This document shows, one piece after another, positions 11,651-22,846 of a DNA stretch of 64,000 bases (position 1 is its first letter; the number at the start of each line of letters is the position of its first letter). The notes under the pieces are model-generated. The model was not told where the DNA came from. It saw nothing but the letters and a program-made list of their open reading frames with translations, and did no database searches. Source of the stretch: Favolaschia claudopus (Eukaryota; Basidiomycota; Agaricomycetes; Agaricales; Mycenaceae); contig JAWWNJ010000186.1 of NCBI GenBank assembly GCA_037176885.1, positions 186,001-250,000 of the forward strand, in the 5' to 3' direction. Made by a program: the position numbers and the translations under genes.

Positions 11651-12126
11651 CATCAATGAGAAATCATTTGCATTCATAGAAAACTCACCCGTGGAAGCAG
11701 CTGAAGCGCGCTTTCAATCTACATATATGCATTTGTAGCGCGGATTCCGGTTAGATAACTTATTGTTCTCGTGTCTCTTCTCTACTTCCACCGTGATCAC
11801 TTCACAGTTTCGTTCTCTGGTTTTGTTCCTTCTCAGGCGCGGGTCACAATTCCCTGCCGTGTGGTGTATACAGTGGTGCATCAGGAAAATCCAGTTTTGA
11901 GCCATAGACCGCCATAAAAAACGGCCTACTATGGGGTGCTATGAGTCGCTCTGACGCACTATGGTGCACTTTGAACTAGGCCCCTCCACTATGAGTGGGC
12001 TGGCCTACGCCTCCCCCACCTCTGACGTTGCCTATTTAGGAAATCATTTCCTCTTGTGGACCGAAAAGAACCTGATGTATTGCCATCAGTTTTGTTCCTT
12101 GTGTCTTCACTATAGTAGAGTGGTTT

Positions 12127-12190
12127 TGTGTAGCTGACTCCGTCATCATTATTGCTTGTGACGAGGTCTGGAGTTCGAACCCCGCGTTCA
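12127..12190 (+). promoter_or_regulatory. tRNA-like Pol III module in R1
   Basis: A box A-like TAGCTGACTCCG (about 12131) is followed about 40 bases later by AGTTCGAACCC (12172-12182), a near-perfect box B/T-loop. R1 copy 2 keeps the same layout on minus with a better box A (TGGTGTCGTCAGGG) and box B GGTTCGAACCC. The acceptor and anticodon stems do not fold into a proper tRNA, so this is a tRNA-derived or tRNA-mimicking promoter as found at SINE heads. Confidence 0.5.
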
Positions 12191-12260
12191 CGTTTTCGTT
12201 TTGCTTTTACTCGTCTTTTTTTTCGTCACCGCTCACTGCGCGAAAAATATGTATAAGCTC

Positions 12261-12350
12261 CACGCAGTGGGCCCTAGCGGCGAGCGCTAGCACCACGCAG
12301 TGGGCCAAGCGGCGAGCGCTAGCACCACGCAGTGGGCCAAGCGGCGAGCG
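12261..12350 (+). repeat. 32-33 bp GC-rich tandem repeat in R1
   Basis: Almost three units of CACGCAGTGGGCC(CT)AGCGG followed by CGAGCGCTAGCAC. The other R1 copy has about two units, so the block varies in copy number. Confidence 0.85.
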
Positions 12351-12767
12351 TTAAAGGGGGGTCCGCGGGGGTCTCCCCCGCGCTAGATTTTCCATCAATA
12401 TTGTATTAAACATTGAAATCAACGATACAAAAGCCAAAGACAAATCTATCTCTCCTCCAATGTGCCGTCAGGCCAAAGGAGGGGGGTCTGGGGGGAACAT
12501 TGTTCCCCCCAGCATCTCAAGATGTCCACAAATTCTCCATGCCTACAACTGATTAAATATATTCAAATTCAAGTTCCCTTATTGAGAGAAAATCCCTTAA
12601 AAAAGCCACCTTCATACAGAACTAGCTAAAGCACTTAGGGCATCCAAAAAGCCTTTTCTATAAAATAGGTAGGTCGTTCGCCATTCATCGCCAAAATCAC
12701 TTTCGGATCAGTTGACCAAAAAGGAAATTTGTTACGTCATATGTCAGAGGTGGGGGAGGCCAAGGGG

Positions 12768-14230
12768 ATTTGCCCTTTCCTTCCATCCCCTCCAGTCTCC
12801 CCCCGAACCCCCGCCACCATCGCATTCAGCTTGCATGCTATTCGAACACTTCAAAGCTCCTTAAGTCGTGCTTCTTCTTCATCTTGCTGTCCTCGCAGTG
12901 TCCTCGAGCAGTTAACGGCGTCTACACCCCCGGTGTGTATTTCCTCTCTAGTCAGGCTATACTGGCTAATTCGATGAGCATTGAGCGGTCAGGGTCCCTT
13001 TACGCCCTTATCTCCTCTGCTATTATCCGCACTTGGCATCGGGCTTTCTAGTGGGCCCCCGTACTTGGCGCCCACTCGATCTCATCTCCGGCTCGTCAAT
13101 CAAGTGTCGAGGCACTTCCTGCCTTCAACATCCCTGCTCCTGTACCGCTCTCCCCGCCCTTCCAGCCCATGGTATAGCTACTCTTCCATCGTCCGCGGCA
13201 ACACCACGCATCTCCGGCGCTCTGGGATTGAATTCCGCCAGCGGCCCGCACTCCACCGCGCAGTACCGTTCGCGCATTCGTATAACGATATCACTTGATC
13301 GCACCGCCGCCACCTGCTCATCGCTCCGACGGCAGGCGTGGTGCAGCGCAAAACTTCGCGGGCTGCTGTATGCTCGTCCTCCCTATTCACTTCCCAATGC
13401 TACCTCAGCTGAAACCGCCTCGACATTGTCGACGTCGTCGACGTGGACACTCAACTCTGCCTCAACGACTGCAAGAACTGCGGGCTGGTCCCTCAAGAAT
13501 GCTATGATGTTACCACTAGTCCTTTTCAAGAAACGGCAAGTACTTCTGCAATCTCCACCACACACGGGGTACTAGCCGACCTGTCTCGCTGTCTCGCTTA
13601 TCAACGCTCAATTGACCCTAGCACCTGATGCCGCCTGACTCCATCTCCCGTTTTCTCCTCGCAATTCATAATCCGGGCGTACCCAATTCCTCGCCTCGTC
13701 GACCCTTTGTTTTCGCTCGACCACTCAAGTTTTCCGTTGGTTCTTCTAAGTTCTATCCTTCCAGCAAGAGGCACCACGACGCTCAGTACACTCCCCTCAA
13801 AACTTCCTTCAACCTCTGTGATGTCAATCTTTGAATCAAGCACCGTGGACACCTCGCCTCTATCCCCAATCCGTTTCCGGGCTCCTTGTCTGCTTCTCCT
13901 GCTCTTCCTATCTATCACAACATCCACTCTCCCTTGGTTTGCTCTGGTGTCAGCCGGCCGGTTATATACTGTACATGTCATGCTTATTCTCGTTACAATA
14001 TATGATTCGTTTCGCATTTTTATTGTGTGTGCTTCGACCTACTTTAACGACTTGAGCACTATGAGCGCTATGACTTTGGCTACTTTGACCAACTCTGGGT
14101 GTCTATGAATCTGATCACGGTGCACCCAGGTTTCTATGTGGCTCAGTCCTCTGCTATGACGACTTTGACGTCTATGGGGTGCTCTGGCGGTCTATGGAGG
14201 TCTTTGGCGCAATTTCATTTTTTCCTGATG
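12768..14230. other. Interior of the 3-kb element, no clear gene
   Basis: Overlapping ORFs up to 180 codons are proline/serine-rich and mutually exclusive. A repeated CTATGG/GTCTTTGG texture at about 14050-14205 mirrors the left flank at 11900-11995. No transposase was recognised. Confidence 0.4.
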
Positions 14231-14913
14231 TGGCAAATAGAAATTGCCGTGGCTTTTTGGTGAAAATCTGGCTGTATACTTCACCGAATGACCTCAAATA
14301 AAATGTAGAGATGGGTATGTGATGCTTTTGTACCTCTTAGAACGCTCAGCAATATATTATTCCCTGAGAATGCATCAATCATAGGATGATTTCCGATTTT
14401 TGCCATATCCGGAAAAACACAATGAACCCTCAGCGAAAAGGTGTCATAATAGGATGAAAGTACTTGAAAAACAGTCCTAGTTTCCACTTTGGCTGAATGG
14501 AATTGACCCTCATTTGAGCTCACAGCAGCCGCTCAAAGTTGGCTATTTTCACACAAAATAGCTGAAAATGCAGAGAAAATAGCTAAAAGGACCAACTTCA
14601 AGCAGCCGTTGTGAGCTCAAATGAGGGTCAATTCCTGTCAATTCCAATCAATCAAAGTGAGAACTAGCATTGTTTTTCAAGTACTTTCATCCTATTATGA
14701 CACTTTTTTGCTGAGGATACATTGAGCTTTTCCAGATATGGCAATAATCAGAAACTGTCCTGTTATTGATGCATTGTCAGGGCATAATATATAGCTGAGT
14801 GTTCTAAGTGGTACAGTAGTATCATATATCTATCCCTACATCTTATTTTAGGTCATTCGGTGCAGTATACAGTAAGATTTTGGCCAAAAAGCCACGGCAA
14901 TTTCTATTTGCCA
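14231..14913. mobile_element. 683-bp foldback (hairpin) element
   Basis: Two arms of about 310 bp are imperfect reverse complements over their whole length, starting TGGCAAATAGAAATTGCCGT and ending with its complement. The loop near 14540-14600 is short. A transcript would form a very long hairpin, a possible source of small RNAs. It splits the right terminal repeat of the 3-kb element. No coding capacity. Confidence 0.85.
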
Positions 14914-15219
14914 CCACTGTAGCACCAGTGGGGTGCGTCTTCAAAAGGAAAGGACGCTAATTTTTCGCTAAATTTCGCTGTGGCGTATTCTATTTTTCTC
15001 GTTTGCCACTGGAGTCTGCGTGGCTTACTTACTATTAGCCCAGACGTTCGAGCCTCTCCGCGCGCTTTCCAGGTAGATCACACCCGTCAATTGGATACTT
15101 TGAATACAACGCAAAATCCCTACTGCCGACGATATTTACTCAATACTCCCCCCCTTTGCGTAGTTGACTCTGCGCCGGCTTCTTAGCTACGTAGTGTAGC
15201 TTGTGCCGTTAACCGATTA

Positions 15220-15392
15220 GGGGCGCTCAATTCTCAGCTCGTCAGCTCGTCTAATTAATTACCTGATGGGCTGATGAGACGGTGATCCCACTCCGCCTCT
15301 CGCTCCACTCCTCGTCATATTTTGATCAATCCATCAGCAAATTAATTATTTTCTGTACGAGACGAGCTGACGAGCTAAGAATTGAGCGTCCC
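15220..15392. mobile_element. 173-bp MITE with TA duplication
   Basis: Flanked by TA on both sides. The terminal inverted repeats of about 33 bp begin GGGGCGCTCAATTCT and GGGACGCTCAATTCT, each followed by AGCTCGTCAGCTCGTCT after one base. Confidence 0.85.
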
Positions 15393-15466
15393 TATTCTCT
15401 CTCTCTCGTTGAGCCCAACTGACGACGTGGCAGTCACGTGTTGCTCTTCCATTGTGAACGGAATTA

Positions 15467-15592
15467 CAGTGGCGGCGCCATCTGATGCCACCCCCAAAAA
15501 ATTGATGTGACCCCAATCGACTCCATTTGCATCAGAAGTTCCAGAATAGGCTGTTCTATTTTTAGGGGTGGCATCAGATGGCGCCGCCACTG
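15467..15592. mobile_element. 126-bp palindromic MITE, CAGTGGCGGCG family
   Basis: TA|CAGTGGCGGCGCCATCTG at the left and its exact complement at the right, with about 28 bp of TIR and TA on both sides. A broken copy lies at 10514-10625. Confidence 0.9.
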
Positions 15593-16254
15593 TATAACGA
15601 GCTATGGGACCCGTGCCTTCGCCACTCAGGACCCCTGTAACCGTGCTGACCTACACTCATTTGCTGCTTCCAAGGCCGACGGCGCCGCACTGCCGCTCGC
15701 TGCACTCGCCGGCGCGCGTCGCCGCGGGGATTGAGGTATTTGCTTGCGATGAACAACGAAGTTGAACCCTTGTGGTTGGAAATGGAAATTGATTCGCGGA
15801 ACGTGAGGTCTCATCTACGCAGCATTGTGACCTCAAATAGCGTGAGTTTTAGATCTCACCGCTTCAATCCCCTTCCCAGCAACCATGGAAGAAATCGTTT
15901 TCACTCCTACAGAATGGCGTAGAAGTGTTCGGACGATAACCCGAGTATTCTTGGTTAAACCCCGCGATCCATCGAAATTACGCGTGAATCGACATGGCGA
16001 GCACCTGTGTCGCGGGTACGGATATCAGTTCGTTGACTCGGACTCGGGAAGTAAAGTTCGAGCATGGTTTCTTGCTGTGGTGTTTTGCTTTCGGCGGAGA
16101 TTATGGGTTCTGTTGTCTTCATTGGCGCGGCGGGCCCTCTGAGCAGCTCGGCGTCATTGTCACTGATATCCGGTTATAATTGTTTTATTATTGGTCGGAT
16201 CTCTGCACAAAATGAGCCCGGACTGGCCACGAATTAGGATGGAAAGAAAGCGTA
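15593..16254. other. Intergenic
   Basis: A plus-strand ORF from 15885 (85 codons) has no recognised domain. No other feature. Confidence 0.4.
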
Positions 16255-17532
16255 TGTCGGAAAAACGGCGGATTGCTTCGAAGGGCTTCCAACTGATTAG
16301 GACCTTCCTTAGCCTTAGGGTGGCTTAGAACTGCTGGCGGGGTGGGTTATAATCCACCCTAAGCTGGTTCGAAGCCCTTATGAACCAAGCAGTGTCTTAA
16401 GGATATTAGAGGTGTCAGGGCAATTTTAAACGAGTCAATAACACTGTGAAAACATCAGTACATGCTCGCATCCATGGATTGTGACATAAAATTGCCTCGC
16501 CGTGCTTGGCAGAAAACCGTGAAAAAAAAAACGTCCAAGTCCGTATGCCGAGATGCCGAGCAATGACGACAGTGCTCCACATCCGCAGCACACACGACGC
16601 GGACGCCTCCCTCGTCTCTTGTCTCCTCCCACCACCACCACCACCTTGACAATGCATCTTGTCATCGCCGTCGCCCTCACTGTCCCCGTCGCCGCCGCCG
16701 CCGTTGCTCCCCCCTCTCTCCTGTGAAACACCCCTACCGATTCTTGAATACTGCGACTGACGTTTCAGTGGCGACGACAACGACAACGGCTGCATTGGCT
16801 AGGCACCGAGAAGCATTTCGGGCAAGCTGGAGGCGAGGCCTGGGCTGGATTTTAGGAACGGCGGTACGTCAACAGCATGGATCGACTTAACACTGGCACT
16901 GACCACTGTCGTGAGCTAGGAGCAATTCGTATGGGAAAATGAGCGAGAATACGATGAAAGGTGCGTCGATTATGACTACGCAGCCTCTTCCCGGTTGATC
17001 ACAATTACGACGACGACGATCGGTATGTTTTGTTCTCTTTCGCTTTCACTGCGCTCATCTTGACCATTCTCAGCGTCAACCGGCGCCGCAAGCGTAGCCA
17101 TTTCAAGCGGGGTCGTCCCAGACGAGCTCGTCTCGAGCCGGATTTTATCCCTGACCACTCGCCGCATACTCTCGTAGTTCCCCTCCCTCGCCGTGGTCGT
17201 CAGCGGCCAGCGGGAAGTAGTATTGTGTCATTATTCTCCAATTTTGAAATAAAATTGTTTCGTCTATGTCTCCCTACGTGTGATGTAGTACTGGTATAGA
17301 TACAGGATGGCTATTGAGTATGCCGGGGGATTCTGGTCGATTTTAGCGGATTCTAAGGTGCTGGAAGGCTCCAATCGCGTAATGGATTAGAGTGGCTTAG
17401 AGGTCACCCGAGTGTCTTAGAGACCATCATGAGGTTTTAACTGTACATTATAAGAGACCCCGAGGCTTGGGGCCTTCGAACACCTTCTAACTACTTCCAC
17501 GCCGCTATAAGCAATCCAGGATTTTTCCGACA
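16255..17532. mobile_element. 1.28-kb TIR element, TGTCGGAAAAA family
   Basis: The ends read TA|TGTCGGAAAAACGGCGGATT and the complement of TGTCGGAAAAATCCTGGATT followed by TA, so the TIR is about 25 bp with a TA duplication. CTTAG-containing subterminal motifs occur at both sides (16310-16400 and 17365-17430). The interior has no recognisable transposase. A 171-bp relative lies at 53259-53429, and a left end alone lies at 51106. Confidence 0.8.
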
Positions 17533-17812
17533 TACATTAATTGTCTCGATGTAAAGTTGTGGCTTTCATCCGGTGAATTTGGCTCATCCATCTTGAACGA
17601 CAATACAGAAGTGACAGAGTTAAGACATAGAGAGCTATACTGCGGCGAAGTTTATTTTGGATGACGGAGGCGCGAACGCAAGCGGCAAAAAGCAGAGAAC
17701 TCTGAGAAGGACGAAGAAGGAAATGACACGTGGTTGGTGGGACTTCGGCCCGTGATGGGGATGCCAACACGCACAAATGGGGGTAAGGGCTTCGGACAGA
17801 CACGACGCAATA

Positions 17813-18149
17813 GAGCGTATCCGCAAGCCCCAAAACAGCTTTTCACTTTTCTGAGATCAGCTCCCACTTTTAAGCGATGTCAAACTGTTGATGTGATGCA
17901 AAGAGCCTTTTCACTTAGTGGTGCTCGATTCTATGGCCGTTTTGCCATTATTTTGACTGTGAACTGCTGTGTATTCCCTCAGCCATCCACCAGTTTTTTC
18001 TGCTTGTTTTTTGAACCACTGGTTGAAGCTCAAGCATCCGAAAGTTACGCCGCGATTCCCGTTTAGGTCGTTCCAAATTTCTAAAATCACCCATCACTTT
18101 TTTGACATTTCCTTGATGCGAAGAGGTTTGGTGGGTTGCGGATACGCTC
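17813..18149. mobile_element. 337-bp MITE with TA duplication
   Basis: Ends are GAGCGTATCCGCAAGCCCC and the complement of GAGCGTATCCGCAACCCAC, flanked by TA on both sides. Not coding. Confidence 0.75.
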
Positions 18150-19421
18150 TAATCTTATAAAGAGGGAGATCTAGATAGGATACTTTTAGTCGAGTAGCAC
18201 GTGATTGTGTGAAACGTCGACACGTCAGCCAAACGTCAGCCAGACCGACTACCATGTCCGTCCCCACCTCCAGCGCCTGGACCATCTCCCGGGTTCTCCT
18301 ACTGCGACGGCACATCAAGGAGCTCAACTCACGCCTCACTCTCGGTCAACTGGTTAGCTTTTCTTGTCTGCAAAAACAATACCCATAAAAATATACATAC
18401 GACAGCCTTTCTCGCGTCTTTGCACTTTGGGGGCAATAGAGTTTGAAATCCATTCCACCGCCTGGGTCAACGTAGATGCCGCTTTGTACAATGTAGATAC
18501 CGCATTGGTTGGTGCATTGTACTGCAACAGGGCACTCTCGTCTCCCACTGGGCAAACTAAACACGTTCGACGCTTTAACTCATTGGAAAGGTGTCGATTT
18601 CTCTCTTGACTTTTTTGATGATTCGTGCCATTTAGTGCATTCAAGAATCACAGCCGGTCTGCAGCGGGCTATCCTTGCGATTTCCAAATTGCATGCTCGA
18701 ACGAGGAGGTTGTCGCAGAAACTAACCCTCGTCATTCCCATATTGGATGAGTATTCCTTCAAACTACAGCATCTGGCAAGGAAAATTCAGGTGCTCCCCT
18801 TCCCGTTATTCAACTCGACGAACGTTTTCACCACAGACACAACAGGAACAAAATTCACGATAATGCTCCAGCGCCCAGAAATCGCCAATTAATGATGTAA
18901 CAATACATTGCTATCATTTGGAACATCGGTGTAACTTATATGTGTAACGCGGGAAGCTTTTGACTGGAAGATGGCGGGCGTAGCGTTCATGCGGAATGCA
19001 TTTACCTTTGTAAAATACTCGGCATGACCAAAAGTAACCGGAATCGCGAATTTTACATTCAACCGACGTTGAGTGCTCGTGCTCTTATATATGGCATGTT
19101 CTTTTCTTGTATAACATGAACATGGAGTGGAACATCGAACAACCAGTGAGTCATGACTTAGCATCGCTAAGTTTGATGGCTAAATTTATTGAGTTAACTA
19201 AAATGGCAATTCTGAGTGATGGCTTAGTCGAGAAATCCATCTCTCTAATTTCAAGCCATATTCTGGTCGGATAAGGCTGGGATAGTGTTCTATGGACTCC
19301 CAAGGTCTTCTATGTCAGTGCTCAGGATCATTGGGAAGGCAAAGGAGCCAAACTCGATGAAGCCCCGTGGGAACCGACTAAGTCCCGTTGATGGGTGCCA
19401 ATTACTAAACTATGTATTGTA
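18150..19421. other. Intergenic
   Basis: A short plus-strand ORF from 18254 (SRVLLLRRHIKELNSRLTL) ends near a possible intron donor, but nothing identifies a gene. No other signal. Confidence 0.35.
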
Positions 19422-19827
19422 CTATCGTGCCAAATAGGTCTGGATTTTCACAATGGGTCTGGATTTTCAATTTTTCTCTCCTCCCTTTGCACTTTGGGTC
19501 TCCGGATCTTTCGGCATTTATTCCGGTACCAATTCACTATGGGTAGAGCTAAAATCCTCACGATTTCATGCAAGTCCAATGTCAAGAAACGTTCGCCGTT
19601 TTCTCGAGGTTTTTGATCTGTCCTGTCGATCCATCAAAATACCTTGATGAAAGCCCGTTTTTCTTACTGCCTTCCTTTGGCCGTATCGCTACGAAACTTG
19701 CAGGATCGATAGCCCAATAGCATACAAACAGATTCCGAAAAGTCCGGAGGTCCAAATCGAAAAGGGAGAAGAGAAAAATTGAAAATCCAGACCTGTTGTG
19801 CAAATCCAGACCTATTTGGCACGATAG
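19422..19827. mobile_element. 406-bp MITE with about 95-bp TIRs
   Basis: TA flanks both ends. The inverted arms begin CTATCGTGCCAAATAGGTCT and stay similar for about 95 bp, including TGGATTTTCAATTTTTCTC. Not coding. Confidence 0.85.
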
Positions 19828-20280
19828 TAATGCCGGTGCCCGGCTTACAGAAAAGGGGGAGCTTGCGCTAATTCCGTCCAGCCTGAACAGAACTGATCTT
19901 ACAGGTAAAGCAATCGTCTTTAAATCAGCCTTACATACACAACTCAAGCCATACTCGGTGTTACAAAAAGTGACCGACAATGTGCCATTTTAGGCCGAAT
20001 CGTGTAGTATTTCGTTGAGTCAAGCACATAGGAATGTTCATTGGGATGATCTGTACCCATTTGCATGGCAGTTTGTGAGAAACGGCGCCGCGAATAGAGA
20101 GTTTGCGGTGAGCCGCCAGAAGCCACCTGGCGGCTCTAATGGCATGCGGATAGGTTCGGATCAAGCCGCCTTCTCAACTCACATGACATTCACGTGCGGA
20201 CACACGGATTCTGAGAAGGGGCTTGTGCCAAGCTCAAGAAAAAGAGGGATGTCTTGAACTCGGTCCAGGAGCTCAGCCGT
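19828..20280. other. Spacer before the gypsy block
   Basis: No gene or repeat was recognised. The last bases before the LTR are GCTCAGCCG. Confidence 0.4.
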
Positions 20281-21355
20281 TGTCGAAGAAGAAGGTTCGT
20301 CCTAGGTAGGCGATGAGGTGAAGGTCGGCGGGGATACCCTACGCTGCAAGGATAGAGTAATATAGAATAGAACTCAATAAAATATTCGACTCAGCTCTGG
20401 ACTGGATAGCACTCGAACTCAGGCCTCACTCTGGACCAACTCGGACTCGATTTAAGCTGAAGGGCTCTCTGGAAAGTTCGCACTCTGACTGCAGGATGGG
20501 GGGGAAAGACAAGAGGAAAAGTCCCCTTAATGTACATTGCCAGGAACTAAATATACGATCGGGGGTGACCATCACGCGTGCTCCGGCGCTGTCAGAGCCC
20601 TACATGACGACGATTTGAAGTACAAAAGAGTCTGGTAAGTAGAGAGTCCGTTGAGAGAGAAATTCTCGCCAATACTAATCCGCCCCATCGTTCTTCAACT
20701 GACCGGGAATACACGCAAAGACGTATAGGGAGAATTGCGCTGCCGCCTTCAGACGCATAATAATTGCCCACACCACTATTGCTCGATCCCCAGCGTGTTC
20801 CGAGTCAGCGTCGAACTCTGGACACGTCTTCGTATTCTTGAGTTATAGGTAAGAGAGGAAATGATAACTAGAGAGAGGGATTCATAACAATGAGCTCGTG
20901 TATATGTAGCGATGGGTGAGGGAGATTGAACGAATATGAAATTGACTGCACCGTGGCCAAAACAACCTTCAAACAGAATATCGCGCGCGTTGATCTTGAA
21001 GTGACGCGGTCACGTGCAGCGCGGCGATGCGAGACTTTCGTGTCTTGAGCAAGTTTGATGGCGGAATCCTGGATAACGGAAGCAGGTGAGAGTATATGAT
21101 GTATGTAGAGGTAAATGAAATATACGAGTGGCTGCTAACGCCCGGTAAGGAGCTCGCAAGCATGAGGCGTATGCCTATCATGCCACGAGCGTGCCATTAG
21201 GCACTTCCACAGAGGGGGGTACTTGGGATTTCGCCCTCGGAATCCCGCTAAATTAGTGAAAACACGACGGAGTGATGATGGACAGGAAATTACGAAGTCG
21301 TGTTGAGAGGTGAACAAGTCGGAAAGAAAGAAACAGATAAACGAAAGAACACTCA
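20281..21355 (-). repeat. Segment containing the gypsy 3' LTR
   Basis: It starts with the terminal TG at 20281 and lies between the element end and the stop of the extra ORF. The true LTR occupies an undetermined left part. The right-hand equivalent is 34510-35584. One difference was seen: A at 20824 versus G at 35053. Confidence 0.6.
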
Positions 21356-22691
21356 TCAATTTAACGAAGACCGATTCGGACGCAGATCCCCAGGATTCTC
21401 AACCAGAAGGTGCGGGTAGAAATGCTTCTCGCCCGTCGTTGCTGTAGGCTGTGCCGCCTTCGCACGTTGCTCAACGTCGAGAATCCAGCACCTCGGGGTT
21501 GTGCGCCAAACCTGAAGAAGCATTTCTTCAACCGTCAGGGATGCCAAAAGAGGAAGGTCATATGCGAAGACCACGTCGTGCCAGAAGGCCTGATCGAAGG
21601 TGAAGACACGAGGTTGGATGGGGAGCTGACTGCCTCGTTCATGAACCATTAGTCTGTATTTGTTGGCGCCTGTCAACCAGGACCTCGGTTTTTGATGTGA
21701 CATGTCACATTTCTCACGTCCGGATTGGGACGCAAGGCTTCGTTTGGCCACCTTTTGTGAGTCTGTGCGCATATGTGCAGTTTTGAGACAATTGAATAGC
21801 CTAGGAAAGGTAGTGGCCGCTTACCCTGACAGTAGACATACAAAAACGATGGAGTTTTCAACGAGGTATCAAAATTGGTTGAATTCACACTTCCTATCAA
21901 TATTCGAGTCCTGAGCCCATAAAAATTAGTGGTGCATGGTTTAATAGTGCCCCTGCAATGGTTTATGGATTTAAAATGCTTGTAGGTCTGGGGCAATAGC
22001 AAAATCGTCCGAATTCGGGCGTGGGACTATCTGCACGTGCCATCAAAATTGTCACAAAATCCGAGGTCCCATTTGACAGGTGCCAACAAAATCAGACTCT
22101 ATATAAAAAGATATATCGACTATCATATATCTCATAGAGTCTGACTGCGGGAGACTAATGAACCATAGGAAGCGCGGGACAGACCGGATTGTGAGCAAGA
22201 CGACGAGGTTTAAGATGAAATCGCCGCATGAGGCGCCGAAAGGTGTCCGAATTTTGAGGCTCGTAGGTGACTCCGTCAAAGATGCGAGGAGGATAGCGAG
22301 CCGGGACAACTCCAGATTGCAGGAACACGTCAATCTCGGATTTTCGGAGGTCGCGGTCTCTGCGATAGACATAAACAACAATTGGGAAGCTGCAAAGCTC
22401 ACCGCCAAAATCATAGGACACCGATCCCTCGTAGCAATACTTCATGGCCAAGTCATGCCGAAACCACGATGCGTTGCGCCTAGGATCAAGGATATCACCA
22501 TCGTCGAGCGCGTTATAATGATGCTCTTCATGTACAGGAAAACCTAACATTTGATCATTGGGATCATTGAAGCCTCTCACCGTGTAATTCGTAGGTGTCC
22601 TGTTGCGACTCCAGTAGTAGAATCGGTCTCGACGAAGACGTCCCGCCGGGGGTAATCGCCGTAGAAGAGCGTCGAAAGCAACCAACTCCAT
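21356..22691 (-). pseudogene. Extra gypsy ORF downstream of pol, split by a MITE
   Basis: On minus an ATG at 22689-22691 opens a frame that runs to the MITE at 22157. The same protein continues after it from about 21649 to the stop at 21356. The nine-base duplication ATGAACCAT encodes MVH on both sides, and reading through one copy keeps the frame, giving an original product of roughly 280 residues. It is basic and rich in Arg, Tyr and Pro, with no signal peptide, membrane segment or known domain. Its position after pol is where env lies in errantiviruses, but nothing env-like is visible. It may be an element-specific accessory protein. The reading frame is otherwise free of stops, which suggests it was maintained until the MITE arrived. 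Confidence 0.65.
21650..22157. mobile_element. MULE-type MITE, copy A1 (508 bp)
   Basis: Flanked by a perfect 9-bp duplication ATGAACCAT (21641-21649 and 22158-22166). Both termini read TAGTCT in inverted orientation. Subterminal inverted repeats carry TTTGTTGGCGCCTGTCAA and TTTGTTGGCACCTGTCAA, followed by GGACCTCGG. One end also has a hairpin built on AGACTCTAT. A 9-bp target duplication is characteristic of the Mutator superfamily. Same family as 35879-36386, 43550-44122 and 44169-44695. Confidence 0.9.
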
Positions 22692-22846
22692 TGCCGATTA
22701 GACTGCGGATGAAGCAAGCGAAGGGAAAGAAACAGAGGAATAGGAGTAGACTCAGCTGGGTATAAATAAGAAACGCGAACGAGACACGGAACAACAGGCG
22801 GATAATTCTTGAATGTAAGACCGGGCTTTGAGTCGAATGTCTCAAT

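Larger units (their letters stand above)
12009..12760 (+). repeat. Repeat R1, copy 1 (752 bp)
   Basis: This repeat is bounded by inverted ends GCCTCCCCCACCTCTGAC (12009-12026) and its complement (12743-12760). It contains a tRNA-like module, a 32-33 bp tandem block and the hairpin core GGGGGGAACATTGTTCCCCC. A second copy lies on minus at 56129-56503 plus 61323-61526. Here the target sequence TCCGCGGGGGTCTCCCCC is uninterrupted, so this copy is the empty site for the 4.8-kb transposon in copy 2. The far end carries an ATG (12741) that opens a different ORF in each copy; I do not regard these as genes. Confidence 0.8.
11871..14919. mobile_element. 3.05-kb TIR element with nested insertions
   Basis: The left end is TA|CAGTGGTGCATCAGGAAAA. 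The right end reads TTTTTTCCTGATG, a nested foldback, then CCACTG|TA. Reading inward, both sides share CATCAGGAAAA, CCATAGACCGCC and a CTATGGGGTGC/GCACCCCATAG pair, so the ends are inverted repeats that the foldback has split. The TA duplication and CAGT termini suggest a Tc1/mariner-like group. Inside are repeat R1 copy 1 and about 1.3 kb with only short ORFs, one with a cysteine-rich run (CLNDCKNCGLVPQEC, about 13455-13500). No transposase was found, so the element is non-autonomous or decayed. An alternative is that the foldback is an independent MITE sharing the same terminal family. Confidence 0.55.

Noticed and set aside
12127..12190. A true tRNA gene
   Set aside because: Box A and box B are present, but the stems do not pair as in a tRNA and the unit is part of a repeat.
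12741..12977. ORF starting MSEVGEAKG at the R1 end, also present at 55784-56155 on minus
   Set aside because: Both ORFs begin inside the repeat and then diverge into unrelated low-complexity sequence, so the shared start is a property of the repeat, not of a gene.
21135..21359. Minus-strand ORF overlapping the stop of the extra gypsy ORF, with a hydrophobic start
   Set aside because: It lies towards or in the LTR, shows no domain, and has no evidence beyond the overlap.
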